Under the pieces are notes generated by a model, which saw nothing but the letters and a program-made list of their open reading frames with translations, made no database searches and was not told where the DNA came from. From DATGZH01 sp035297265 (lineage in GTDB: Bacteria; Actinomycetota; Acidimicrobiia; Acidimicrobiales; RAAP-2), in contig DATGZH010000017.1 in the NCBI GenBank assembly GCA_035297265.1, forward strand, positions 62,001 through 126,000: a DNA stretch of 64,000 nt, read 5' to 3'. Shown piece by piece: positions 1-7,532 of the stretch. The position numbers and the translations under genes are program-made. The first letter of the stretch is position 1, and every line of letters starts with the position of its first letter.

Positions 1-180
1 GGACAGCGACGGGTCCCCGCTCGCGAACAGGCCCCCTCGCGGCCTGGGCGTCTCGGCTGCCTCGACCTTGGTGGCGATCGCCTCACGGATGAGGTCGGCT
101 TCCGAGCGTCCCGAGGCATCGGCCAGTCTCCGCAACGACCGCTTCAGCTCGTCCGGCAGGTAGAGCGTCGTCTTGTGCAC
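1..180 (-). CDS. Ribbon-helix-helix antitoxin-like protein, 3' end cut by window edge
   Basis: The reading frame starts at GTG 180 and runs off the left edge after 60 codons. It opens HKTTLYLPDELKRSLRRLA and continues SGRSEADLIREAI, the beta-strand and two-helix layout of MetJ/Arc/CopG DNA-binding proteins. The later RPRGGLFASGDPS stretch is typical of actinobacterial VapB-like antitoxins, whose tail wraps a PIN-domain toxin. A toxin gene would lie just left of this window and cannot be seen. The AT-rich imperfect palindrome at 189-206 lies directly upstream and fits autorepression. No clear ribosome binding site precedes the GTG. The family call is firm; the antitoxin role is inferred. Confidence 0.75.
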   Translation of the reverse strand, partial: MHKTTLYLPDELKRSLRRLADASGRSEADLIREAIATKVEAAETPRPRGGLFASGDPSLS

Positions 181-188
181 AAAGGGAG

Positions 189-206
189 GGTACCATATAT
201 GGTGCC
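189..206. promoter_or_regulatory. Candidate operator of the RHH antitoxin gene
   Basis: An 18-bp inverted repeat, ggtacc-atatat-ggtgcc, with one mismatched pair, lies 9 bp upstream of the GTG at 180. It is an AT-rich island in GC-rich DNA and also contains TATA-like sequence. RHH antitoxins usually bind such short palindromes to repress their own operon, so an operator overlapping the promoter is the likely reading. Confidence 0.5.
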
Positions 207-343
207 CTATGTGACGAGGTCCTTCCTCGGGCCCCTGTTCGACGCGGCCATGTCCGAGGGCGGCCATGTCCGAGAAAAGGTCGCCCCGTCTGGATGTCCG
301 ACCGAGCTGGACGACCCGGGCGATCGTTCGGCGCCGACCTCGG

Positions 344-1591
344 CTACGAGCGACCCGGCAAGGCCGGGACCGCGACGGGGGCCCCGATGGCCTGCCCTCT
401 CGGCAGTTCGACCGAGAACTCGAGTCCTCCGCCGTCGAGGGTCCGGGCCGCCACGGTCGTGCCGTGGGCGACGGCCACCGCCTGGACGACCGAGAGCCCG
501 AGTCCGACCCCCCCGTCGTCGGGGGTGGGAGCGCCACCTTCCCACCGACGGAAGGGCTCGAACAGTGTCGGGACGACGTCGGCCGGCACCTCCCCGCCGC
601 CGTTGGCGATGGTGAGGAAGGCACCCTCGGCGTTGCTCCCGGTGCGGACCCTCACCCAGCCGCCGGACACGTTGTGGTGGACGGCGTTCTGCACGAGGTT
701 GCTCACCATCCGCTCCAGGAGCACGAGGTCACCGCGGGCGATCGCCCGATCGAGGTCCGCGGTGACATCGAGCTCGGCCTCCCTGATCGCCGGGTCCGCC
801 TCGTCCAGGGCGTCCTCCACCAGGGTGGCCAGGTCGACGTCCTCGGTGCTCTGCAGACCCTGGTCGCTCGTGGTCAGGGTGAGGAGGGCGGCGATCAACC
901 GCTCGCTGCGGTCGACGGCCCGACGGACCTTCACCGCCATCGTGGTCAGCTGCGCCTCGGTCGGCGTGGTCTTGGCCAGCGTCACGTCGATCGCCGTGCG
1001 CATGACCGTGAGCGGCGTCCGCAGCTCGTGGGAGGCGTTGGCCACGAACCGGCGTTGACTGGCGAACGCCGCGTCCAGCCGCTCGAGCATCTCGTCGAAC
1101 GTGTCGGCCAGCTCCTTCAGCTCGTCCTTCGGACCGCCTAGGGCCAGTCGCTCCCCGAGATGCTCCTCCGACGCCCGCCGGGCGGTCTCGGTGATGGTCC
1201 GCACCGGACGGAGCACGCGGCCGGCCATCACCCAGCCGAGGGCACCCGAGGCCACCGTCATGACCCCGAGCCCGAGGAGGGAGTAGAGGAGCAGGGTGTC
1301 GAGCGTCAGGGCCCGCTGGTCGGCCGAGCCGGCCTTGGCCCCGGCGGTGAAGGCGAACTTGCACTTCTCGAGGAGGTTGGGCGACGGGTGCGGCGTGGAC
1401 TTGCAGACCGCAAGGAGCTGCTGAGCTTCGACCGCCTTGGGTTGGACGGACGAGGACCTGCCCGAGAGGTTGCTCGCGACGAGCCCGTAGGTGAGACCGA
1501 GCAGCGCCGAGCCGGCGGCGAGGAACAACAAGGCGTACAGGAGGGTCAGCCGCGTGCGGACCCGCTCCGGCCAGAGACGACGGAGGCTCAC
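344..1591 (-). CDS. Sensor histidine kinase, paired with the upstream response regulator
   Basis: This 415-residue membrane kinase has a helix at about 15-39, an outer loop to about 99 with Cys63 and Cys77, a second helix at about 100-123 and a HAMP linker. The dimerisation/phosphoacceptor motif is FVANASHELRTPL with His188. The ATPase domain carries an N box (NLVQNAVHHN) and GVGLGLSVVQ. The chosen GTG at 1591 overlaps the regulator stop by 4 bp (GTGA), which implies translational coupling; GTG 1597 is an alternative. The pair is divergent from an efflux-type operon, so it probably senses an envelope stress or toxic compound and controls that operon. The ligand is unknown. The two loop cysteines could form a disulfide. 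Confidence 0.92.
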   Translation of the reverse strand: MSLRRLWPERVRTRLTLLYALLFLAAGSALLGLTYGLVASNLSGRSSSVQPKAVEAQQLLAVCKSTPHPSPNLLEKCKFAFTAGAKAGSADQRALTLDTLLLYSLLGLGVMTVASGALGWVMAGRVLRPVRTITETARRASEEHLGERLALGGPKDELKELADTFDEMLERLDAAFASQRRFVANASHELRTPLTVMRTAIDVTLAKTTPTEAQLTTMAVKVRRAVDRSERLIAALLTLTTSDQGLQSTEDVDLATLVEDALDEADPAIREAELDVTADLDRAIARGDLVLLERMVSNLVQNAVHHNVSGGWVRVRTGSNAEGAFLTIANGGGEVPADVVPTLFEPFRRWEGGAPTPDDGGVGLGLSVVQAVAVAHGTTVAARTLDGGGLEFSVELPRGQAIGAPVAVPALPGRS

Positions 1592-2241
1592 CGCCACCGG
1601 TACCCGCTGCCGACGACGGTCTCGATGGCGTCGGGTGGACCGAGCTTGCGGCGCAGCCGGCCGAGGGTGACCGTGACGGTCCGGCTGAACGGGTCGGCGT
1701 GCTCGTCCCACACCCGTTCCAGGAGGTCCTCGGCGCTCACCACCGCGCCGTCCGCCACCAGCAGGACCTCGAGCACCCCGAGCTCCTTCTTCGTGAGGGA
1801 GAGCGGCCGGCCGCCCCGGCTGGCCCGCCGCCGGGCCCGGTCGAGCACCAGGTCGCCCCGGACGAGCACGGGCGAGGTCGACGGGGCCCGCCGGGCGAGC
1901 GCGTGCACCCGGGCCACTAGCTCCTCGAAGGCGAAGGGCTTCGTCAGGTAGTCGTCAGCGCCGAGGTTGAGGCCTTCGACCCGGGCCTCGATCGCTCCGG
2001 CCGCGGTCAGCATGAGGATCCTCGACCCCGAGGCGTTCCCCCGCAGCGCGGCGCACACCGCGTCCCCGTGCACCTTGGGCAGGTCGCGGTCGAGCACGAC
2101 GACGTCGTACGACGCGAGGAGGGCCTTTTCGATGCCGGCGGAGCCGTCGTAGGCCACGTCGGCCCCGATCCCCTGGTCGCGCAGCCCGTCGGCGATGTCG
2201 TCGGCCAGGTCGGCCTGATCCTCGACGACGAGGACTCTCAC
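1588..2241 (-). CDS. OmpR/PhoB-family response regulator
   Basis: This 217-residue regulator has a receiver domain (about 1-115) with the acidic pair E7-D8, phosphoacceptor Asp51 in VVVLDRDLP and the conserved Lys in LTKPFAFEELVARV. A winged-helix DNA-binding domain follows and ends GRLRRKLGPPDAIETVVGSGYRWR. The GTG start at 2241 has AGGATGGAG upstream. It is the first gene of the two-gene operon with the histidine kinase. A direct repeat about 20-40 bp upstream looks like its own binding site. The likely targets are this operon and the divergent lipoprotein/adaptor/ABC operon beginning at 2430. Confidence 0.94.
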   Translation of the reverse strand: MRVLVVEDQADLADDIADGLRDQGIGADVAYDGSAGIEKALLASYDVVVLDRDLPKVHGDAVCAALRGNASGSRILMLTAAGAIEARVEGLNLGADDYLTKPFAFEELVARVHALARRAPSTSPVLVRGDLVLDRARRRASRGGRPLSLTKKELGVLEVLLVADGAVVSAEDLLERVWDEHADPFSRTVTVTLGRLRRKLGPPDAIETVVGSGYRWR

Positions 2242-2262
2242 CGCTCCATCCTGCCAAAGCTC

Positions 2263-2281
2263 GGGTCACACGGGGGTCACA
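2263..2281 (-). promoter_or_regulatory. Direct repeat, candidate response-regulator box
   Basis: On the minus strand TGTGACCC occurs twice separated by CCG, giving an 11-bp period, at 2274-2281 and 2263-2270. Tandem half-sites one helical turn apart are the usual binding pattern of OmpR-family dimers. The site sits 22-40 bp before the response regulator start, in the 188-bp region shared with the divergent export operon. Binding by this regulator is inferred. Confidence 0.45.
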
Positions 2282-2429
2282 GCCCCGGCGGCCGTCGCCC
2301 CCGTCGCTGCCTGCCGACCAGGGATTCTCCGGGCGCGTCCGGCCGTCCGCCGGAGGGTCGCGTCGCGCCGGTGTGAGGGGACGAGGCGTAGGACCGGTCC
2401 ATGCCGCCCCCCGTGACGAGGAGGACCCG

Positions 2430-3029
2430 ATGACCGACACCCGACGACGACCGAGAGGCCGACGGCGGCCCGCGTGGTTGCTGCCCGCGCTCCTCCTCGC
2501 CGGCCTGCTCGCCGCGGCCTGCTCCTCCACCCCGGAGGGCTCGTCGGTGGCCAGCCTGCCGGGCCACGGGACCACGACGACCGGGCAGTCGGCCGCCACC
2601 TCGGCCCAATTCGACGCCGACTTCGTCGACTTCACACGGTGCATGCGTCGGCACGGCGTCCAGATGGCCGACCCCTTCCACCGGCCGGGGCACCAGGGTC
2701 TCTCGATCGAGCTCCCCCCACGGACCCCGACCACCGCGTCGGCCTACCACGCGTGCAACCACTACATCGCGGCGGTCGCCGAGACGAAGATGGCCCACCA
2801 GCAGCAGTTCGCCACCGCCCACATCCAGGCGCTCACGAACTACGCGGTGTGCATGCGGGCGCATGACATCGCCATGCTCGACCCCGGTTCGTTCGGTCAG
2901 CTGAACCTCGGCAACGTGCCCGGCATCACCGGCGACTTCGGGCGGTACTCGCCCCAGTTCCGGGCGGCCGACCGAGCTTGTCGACACTTCCTGCCCGCCG
3001 GCGTCCAGGACAACGGGACCGGACCGTGA
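2430..3029 (+). CDS. Putative lipoprotein with CMRxHG cysteine motifs
   Basis: This 199-residue protein begins with an arginine-rich n-region, a leucine/alanine helix and a lipobox-like LAAAC ending at Cys31, so it is probably a lipoprotein outside the membrane. The mature part has paired motifs, FTRCMRRHGVQMADP and YAVCMRAHDIAMLDPG, plus two more cysteines in YHACNHY and DRACRHF. This is the pattern of uncharacterised actinobacterial lipoproteins found beside adaptor/ABC exporters. ATG 2430 was chosen for GAGGAGG 6 bp upstream. Its stop overlaps the adaptor start by 4 bp, so the two are co-translated. It may be an accessory subunit of the exporter; its biochemical role is unknown. Confidence 0.8.
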   Translation: MTDTRRRPRGRRRPAWLLPALLLAGLLAAACSSTPEGSSVASLPGHGTTTTGQSAATSAQFDADFVDFTRCMRRHGVQMADPFHRPGHQGLSIELPPRTPTTASAYHACNHYIAAVAETKMAHQQQFATAHIQALTNYAVCMRAHDIAMLDPGSFGQLNLGNVPGITGDFGRYSPQFRAADRACRHFLPAGVQDNGTGP

Positions 3030-4096
3030 AGGCCCGCCGACTGACCGTGCCGGCCGCGCTCCTCGCCGCGGCGGTGGCCGGCGCGTTGGTGGCCCTGGCC
3101 GTGCGCGGCGGGGCCGCCGCGCCGGCCACGTCGCCGCCCCCGGCCACCAGCACGGCCACCGTCGTCCGCACCGACCTCGCCACCTCGGTGCTCACCGCAG
3201 GGACCCTCGGGTACGCGCCGACCGACCCCGTCGTGGACCAGCTGCCCGGTACCTACACCTGGCTGCCGGCCGCCGGCACGGCGGTCGTCCCCGGGGACCC
3301 GCTCTACCGGGTCGACAACCAGCCCGTCGTGCTCATGACCGGGACCACACCGGCCTGGCGGGACTTCACCCCGGGCATGACCGACGGCCCCGACGTGGCC
3401 GAGCTGCAGTCCGACCTGCTGACCCTCGGGTTCGCCCGTGGGCTCTCCACCACGGCCGACGGCCACTACGGCGGCCTCACCGTGGCCGCGGTGGAACGGT
3501 GGCAGACGGCCAACGGCTACCAGGCGAACGGCACCATCCCCCTCGGCGTCGTGGTGTTCCTGCCGGGGGCGGTCGAGGTGGGGGCCGAGAGCGTGGCGCC
3601 GGGCGATGCGGCCACGCCCGGCGCGAGCCCGTTCGCCGACTCGACCACCGTGCGCACCGTGACCGTGCCGCTCAACCCCGACCTCCCGACGGTGTCCGTC
3701 GGGCAGACCGTCTCGATCCTGTTGCCGTCGGGGGCGTCGACGCCCGGCCGGGCGGCGGCCGTCGGACCGCCGCCGCCCGGCACGACGTCGGGCGGGTCGT
3801 CGTCGTCGGCGGTGACGACGGAGCTGACCGTGGTCCCCGACCACCCGGCGGCCACCGGCAGCCAGTCGGACGTCCCCGTGCAGGTGGCGCTCACGACCGC
3901 CGCCGCCCGGCAGGTGCTCGCCGTGCCGGTGACGGCGCTGCTCGCCCTCGCCGGCGGCGGCTACGGGGTGGAGGTGGTCGAGCCGTCGGGGACCCGTCAC
4001 CTCGTGGGCGTGACGACCGGGCTGTTCGCCGGGGGCCGGGTCGAGGTGCACGGGGCCGGCATCAGCGCCGGGACCAAGGTGGTCGTGGCGCAGTGA
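3026..4096 (+). CDS. Membrane-anchored efflux adaptor with peptidoglycan-binding-like domain
   Basis: This 356-residue protein has an N-terminal signal/anchor helix. A region like PG_binding_1 follows, with DGPDVAELQSDLLTLGF and DGHYGGLTVAAVERWQ, then beta-rich HlyD-like segments. In monoderm actinobacteria such adaptors partner MacB-type ABC transporters on the outer membrane face. The GTG start at 3026 overlaps the lipoprotein stop (GTGA), and its own stop overlaps the ATPase start the same way. This makes one translationally coupled four-gene export unit. The cargo is not evident; antimicrobial peptides or lipids are typical of the family. Confidence 0.82.
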   Translation: MKARRLTVPAALLAAAVAGALVALAVRGGAAAPATSPPPATSTATVVRTDLATSVLTAGTLGYAPTDPVVDQLPGTYTWLPAAGTAVVPGDPLYRVDNQPVVLMTGTTPAWRDFTPGMTDGPDVAELQSDLLTLGFARGLSTTADGHYGGLTVAAVERWQTANGYQANGTIPLGVVVFLPGAVEVGAESVAPGDAATPGASPFADSTTVRTVTVPLNPDLPTVSVGQTVSILLPSGASTPGRAAAVGPPPPGTTSGGSSSSAVTTELTVVPDHPAATGSQSDVPVQVALTTAAARQVLAVPVTALLALAGGGYGVEVVEPSGTRHLVGVTTGLFAGGRVEVHGAGISAGTKVVVAQ

Positions 4097-4770
4097 CCGC
4101 CCTCGAGCTCGAGCGGGTGACCAAGGTGCACGCCGGGACGTCCCCGGTCACCGCCCTCCACGACGTGAGCCTCGTCGTCGAGAACGGGGAGCTGGTGGCG
4201 GTGACCGGCCCGTCGGGCTCGGGCAAGTCGACGCTCCTGGCGGTGGCCGGGACCCTCGAACGCCCCACCGCCGGCTCGGTCCGGGTGGCCGGCGAGCCGG
4301 TGGAGGACCTCTCGGACCGGGCCCTCTCGGGGGTGCGGGCCCGGAGGATCGGCTTCGTGTTCCAGCAGTTCTTCCTCGTGCCGACGCTGTCCACGCTCGA
4401 GAACGTGGCCCAGGGCCTCCTCTACCGCGCCGTCCCCCCGGCCGAGCGGCGGCGGGCCGCAGCCGAGGCGCTCGCCGCGGTGGGGCTCGGCCACCGCGGT
4501 GAGCACCGGCCGGGCGAGCTGTCCGGTGGGGAGTGCCAGCGGGCGGCCATCGCCCGGGCCCTCGTCGGTCGACCCGACATCGTGCTCGCCGACGAGCCGA
4601 CCGGCAGTCTCGACAGCGCTACGGGTGCGGGCATCCTCCGGCTCCTGACCGAGCTGCACGAGGCGGGCACGACCATCCTCCTCGTCACCCACAACGCCGA
4701 GATCGCCGCGGCGGCGCCGCGCACGGTCGAGCTGCTCGACGGGTCGGTCGAGGCCGACCGCCGGTCATGA
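4093..4770 (+). CDS. ABC transporter ATP-binding protein, MacB/LolD type
   Basis: This 225-residue ATPase has a Walker A GPSGSGKST near residue 40, a Q-loop in FVFQQF, signature LSGGE, Walker B IVLADEPTGSLDS and the switch His in LLVTHN. Its length and the ADEPTGSLD motif match the LolD/MacB/FtsE group, which powers mechanotransmission export rather than import. The GTG start overlaps the adaptor stop, and its stop overlaps the permease start (ATGA), so it should pair with the permease at 4767-5975. It is soluble and docks on the cytoplasmic face. Confidence 0.93.
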   Translation: MTALELERVTKVHAGTSPVTALHDVSLVVENGELVAVTGPSGSGKSTLLAVAGTLERPTAGSVRVAGEPVEDLSDRALSGVRARRIGFVFQQFFLVPTLSTLENVAQGLLYRAVPPAERRRAAAEALAAVGLGHRGEHRPGELSGGECQRAAIARALVGRPDIVLADEPTGSLDSATGAGILRLLTELHEAGTTILLVTHNAEIAAAAPRTVELLDGSVEADRRS

Positions 4771-5975
4771 GGCCGCGGCACCGGGGCACCGGGCCGAGCA
4801 GGCTCCGGGCGGCCGACGTGGCGCCCCTCGCCTTCCTCGGCCTCCGGGGCCGCCCGGTCCGGGCCGTCCTGTCGGCGACGGGGGTGGCCCTCGGCATCGC
4901 CACGATGGTGGCGGTGCTCGGCATCTCGACGTCGAGCCGGGCCCAGCTCGTGGCGGAGATCGACGCCCTCGGGACCAACCTCCTCACGGTCACCCCCCAG
5001 CCCGCCTTCTCCGGGCAGTCGAGCACGCTGCCGGCCGCCGCCCCGGCCATGGTGGCCCGGATCGGACCGGTGCTCGCCGACGCCGCGGTCGGCGACGTGA
5101 ACGCCAACGTCTTCCGCAACGACCGCATCTCGGTGGCCAACACCGAGGGCATCACCGTCTACGCCGCGTCGACCAATCTCGCCCGCACGGTCGAAGGCCA
5201 CCTCGCCCGGGGTCGCTTCCTGACCGCGGTCACCAGCCGCTACCCGACCGTGGTCCTCGGGGCCGACGCGGCGACCGCCCTCGGCATCGACCGGGCCGAC
5301 GGCACCGAGCAGGTCTGGCTGGGCCAGAGGTGGTTCACCGTCGTCGGCGTCCTCGATCCGCTGCCGCTGGCCCCCGAGCTCGACCGCACGGCGCTCATCG
5401 GCTTCCCCGTGGCCGAGCAGCTGACCCACCGCCCGGTGCTGCCGGCCGAGCTCTACGTGCGGACCGACCCGACGAGCGTCTCGGCCGTCCAGTCGGTGCT
5501 CCCGGCGACGACCGACCCGGCGGCGCCGGAGAACGTGGCCGTGACCAACCCGACCGACGCGCTCAGCGCCCGGGCCGCGGCGTCCGCCACCTTCCAGGGC
5601 CTGTTCCTCGCCCTCGGGGCGGTGGCCCTCGTGGTGGGCGGCGTGGGCATCGCCAACGTCATGGTGGTGGCGGTCCTCGAACGGAGGGGCGAGATCGGCG
5701 TGCGCCGGGCCCTTGGTGCGGCGCGGAGCCACGTCGGCGTGCAGTTCCTCGCCGAGGCCATGCTCCTCGCCGCCGTCGGCGGGGTCGTCGGCGCGGTCCT
5801 CGGGGCCCTGGCCACCACGTGCTACGCCGCGGCCCGCCACTGGTCGACCGTCGTCCCGGTCCCGGCCCTCGTGGCCGCGGTGGCCGTGGCCCTCCTCGTG
5901 GGCTCGGTCGCCGGCCTCTACCCCGCGCTGCGGGCCGCTCGGCTCTCGCCGGCTGAGGCCCTCCGCACGGTCTGA
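4767..5975 (+). CDS. ABC transporter permease, MacB/FtsX family
   Basis: This 402-residue permease has a first membrane helix just after the N-terminus (VRAVLSATGVALGIATMVAVLGI). A large extracytoplasmic MacB_PCD domain (about 60-265) follows, then three C-terminal helices forming the FtsX domain, with the conserved RRGEIGVRRALGA loop that contacts the ATPase. It ends LRAARLSPAEALRTV, as usual for the family. It is the last gene of the export operon. The GC-rich FtsX core is intact and no frameshift is seen. Substrate is unknown. Confidence 0.92.
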   Translation: MRPRHRGTGPSRLRAADVAPLAFLGLRGRPVRAVLSATGVALGIATMVAVLGISTSSRAQLVAEIDALGTNLLTVTPQPAFSGQSSTLPAAAPAMVARIGPVLADAAVGDVNANVFRNDRISVANTEGITVYAASTNLARTVEGHLARGRFLTAVTSRYPTVVLGADAATALGIDRADGTEQVWLGQRWFTVVGVLDPLPLAPELDRTALIGFPVAEQLTHRPVLPAELYVRTDPTSVSAVQSVLPATTDPAAPENVAVTNPTDALSARAAASATFQGLFLALGAVALVVGGVGIANVMVVAVLERRGEIGVRRALGAARSHVGVQFLAEAMLLAAVGGVVGAVLGALATTCYAAARHWSTVVPVPALVAAVAVALLVGSVAGLYPALRAARLSPAEALRTV

Positions 5976-5988
5976 AGCACCACCCGGC

Positions 5989-6501
5989 TCACGCCGCGTC
6001 GTCGGGCACGGCCGCCTCCACCGGACAGGCGCCGCAGGCCGGCACGTCGCAGAGCCGGCACAGGCGCTCGGCGTCGGCCCGGTCGGCCGTCACCCCAGCC
6101 AGCATCGTCGACACCAGGTCGGTCAGCAGCCGCTGGTCCCGTTCGGAGAGCGGGCCGAGCATCCGGTCGACGGCCTCCCGTCGGGCGGCCAGGATCCGGC
6201 GGGCGAGGGCCCGACCCCGCTCGGTCAGCCGGACGCACACCCGCCGGGCGTCCCGCTCGTCGTCGGCCCGCCGGGCCAAGCCCGCCTCGACCAACTGGTT
6301 CACGAGGCGCACGGCGGCCGGCTGGCTCAGGCCGAGCGGGGCCCGGAGGTCTTCGATCCCGCAGTCCGGCTCCTGGTACAGGTAGGAGACGCCGGCGGCC
6401 ATGGCCCCGGCGTGCCCAGCCACCTCGGCCACCGCTGCGTTGACGGCGTCGCCGACGGCGAGGCCGAACGTCCCGACAAGATTGTTGACAGCTTCGTCCA
6501 T
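5989..6501 (-). CDS. MarR-family regulator with cysteine-rich tail
   Basis: This 170-residue winged-helix regulator contains IEDLRAPLGLSQPAAVRLVNQLVEAGLARR (recognition helix) and DARRVCVRLTERGRAL (wing). The last 25 residues are LCRLCDVPACGACPVE, four cysteines that could hold zinc or a metal/redox centre; similar tails occur in some actinobacterial MarR proteins. ATG 6501 was chosen because it begins the conserved helix; no strong ribosome site is visible. It is convergent with the export operon, 14 bp away, and divergent from a small gene at 6521. It probably represses itself and that neighbour in response to a thiol-reactive or metal ligand. Confidence 0.85.
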   Translation of the reverse strand: MDEAVNNLVGTFGLAVGDAVNAAVAEVAGHAGAMAAGVSYLYQEPDCGIEDLRAPLGLSQPAAVRLVNQLVEAGLARRADDERDARRVCVRLTERGRALARRILAARREAVDRMLGPLSERDQRLLTDLVSTMLAGVTADRADAERLCRLCDVPACGACPVEAAVPDDAA

Positions 6502-6510
6502 GGGGAGTAA

Positions 6511-6523
6511 CACTACATCAGTG
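6511..6523. promoter_or_regulatory. Short palindrome between MarR gene and divergent gene
   Basis: CACT-N5-AGTG lies 9 bp upstream of the MarR start and overlaps the GTG proposed for the divergent gene. MarR dimers bind short inverted repeats in such divergent regions, so this may be the operator, but the half-sites are only 4 bp and chance occurrence is possible. Confidence 0.25.
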
Positions 6524-6946
6524 AGGTATCTATCTGCCACCAAGGACCATGCCCCACCGGCGGGGCGCTCGTGGGTCCGGGACGGAACGGTCGGCCCGGC
6601 GGAGCGGTGGTTGCGCGGCGAGGGGGATCTCCTCGCCGCGGCGAGCGGCCGACCCGTGCCGGTCGCCGTCCAGCTGGGGGTCCTCGCCCACGGTGACCTC
6701 CGCCGGCTGCGCGACCTCGGGCGGCTGGCCCGCCGGGGCTCGGTGCGCCGGGCCTGGGGCGAGGAGATGGCCGCGCTGGCCGGCGACCTTGCCCGGGCGG
6801 CTGGCACGACCGACGAGCTCCGCCGCCTCCAGGCCCAGGTCCTCGTCCCCCTCGAGCTCGAGGCCCTGGCCGGCCGCCCGGCCTGGTCGAGCCGGGACGA
6901 GGCGGTCGCCCTCATCCGGGCCCGGGTGCGGCTCAGCGCGGCCTGA
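6521..6946 (+). CDS. Unrecognised alanine/arginine-rich protein
   Basis: I do not recognise this 141-residue product. Codon use is clearly coding, with nearly every third base G or C from about 6595 onward. The protein is predicted helical: RDLGRLARRGSVRRAWGEEMAALAGDLARAAG, then LRRLQAQVLVPLELEALAGRPAW. There is no signal peptide or membrane helix. The start is uncertain: GTG 6521 is in frame and close to the MarR promoter region, but the first 20 codons look less biased, so the true start may be later. Its divergent position suggests control by the MarR protein. Confidence 0.55.
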   Translation: MRYLSATKDHAPPAGRSWVRDGTVGPAERWLRGEGDLLAAASGRPVPVAVQLGVLAHGDLRRLRDLGRLARRGSVRRAWGEEMAALAGDLARAAGTTDELRRLQAQVLVPLELEALAGRPAWSSRDEAVALIRARVRLSAA

Positions 6947-6986
6947 CCCCGGTCCCCCCGCCGGCACCCCCGCTACGCTCCGGCCG

Positions 6987-7532
6987 ATGGGCGAGGTGGC
7001 GGAGCGCTACGGCCGGGTGGCCGACGGGTTCACGGCCCGGCTCGACGGTGTGCCGGCGGGGGCCTGGTCGGACCCGACGCCCTGCACCGACTGGACGGTC
7101 ACGGACCTCGTCGGCCACGTCATCGGCGTCCACCGGCGGATCGTGGCCTCCCTCGACGACACCGAGGCCGCCGAGGTCGACCCCGCGGGCGACCTCGGCC
7201 GGCAGTGGCGGGAGGCCTCCGGGGCGGTGCGGGCGGCGCTCGGCGACGAGCGGGCCGAGGCCACGACGTCGGGCATGTTCGGCGAGCAGTCCTTCGAGTC
7301 GCTCGTGGGGCGGCTTCTCTGCAGCGACACCCTCCTCCACACCTGGGACCTCGCCCGGGCCACCGACCAGGACGAGCACCTCGACCCCGCCGCGGTGAGG
7401 GCGGCCCGGGAGATGCTCGACCCGCTCGACGAGGCGCTGCGTCGTCCAGGCGGGTTCGCGCCGAAGCTCGAACCGCCGGCCGGGGCGGACGAGCAGGCCG
7501 AGCTGCTCGGCTTCAGCGGTCGAGCCGCCTGA
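6987..7532 (+). CDS. TIGR03086/DinB-like metal-binding protein
   Basis: This 181-residue protein shows the mycothiol-dependent maleylpyruvate isomerase N-terminal fold. It has the PTPCTDWTVTDLVGHVIGVHRR motif, whose His binds metal in the DinB superfamily, and LLHTWDLARATDQDE, the second histidine motif of TIGR03086 proteins. It lacks a signal peptide. The family often uses mycothiol or another thiol as co-substrate, but the substrate here is unknown. TACGCT at 6974-6979 lies 7 nt before the ATG, so the mRNA is probably leaderless. Confidence 0.82.
   Translation: MGEVAERYGRVADGFTARLDGVPAGAWSDPTPCTDWTVTDLVGHVIGVHRRIVASLDDTEAAEVDPAGDLGRQWREASGAVRAALGDERAEATTSGMFGEQSFESLVGRLLCSDTLLHTWDLARATDQDEHLDPAAVRAAREMLDPLDEALRRPGGFAPKLEPPAGADEQAELLGFSGRAA

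Noticed and set aside
2897..4051. Minus-strand frame across the adaptor gene
   Set aside because: It is antisense to the adaptor with a coherent operon on the plus strand; composition is His/Gly/Arg-rich noise.
6521..6600. Start of the small helical protein assigned firmly at GTG 6521
   Set aside because: The first codons lack clear bias and no ribosome site is present, so the start is listed as uncertain only.
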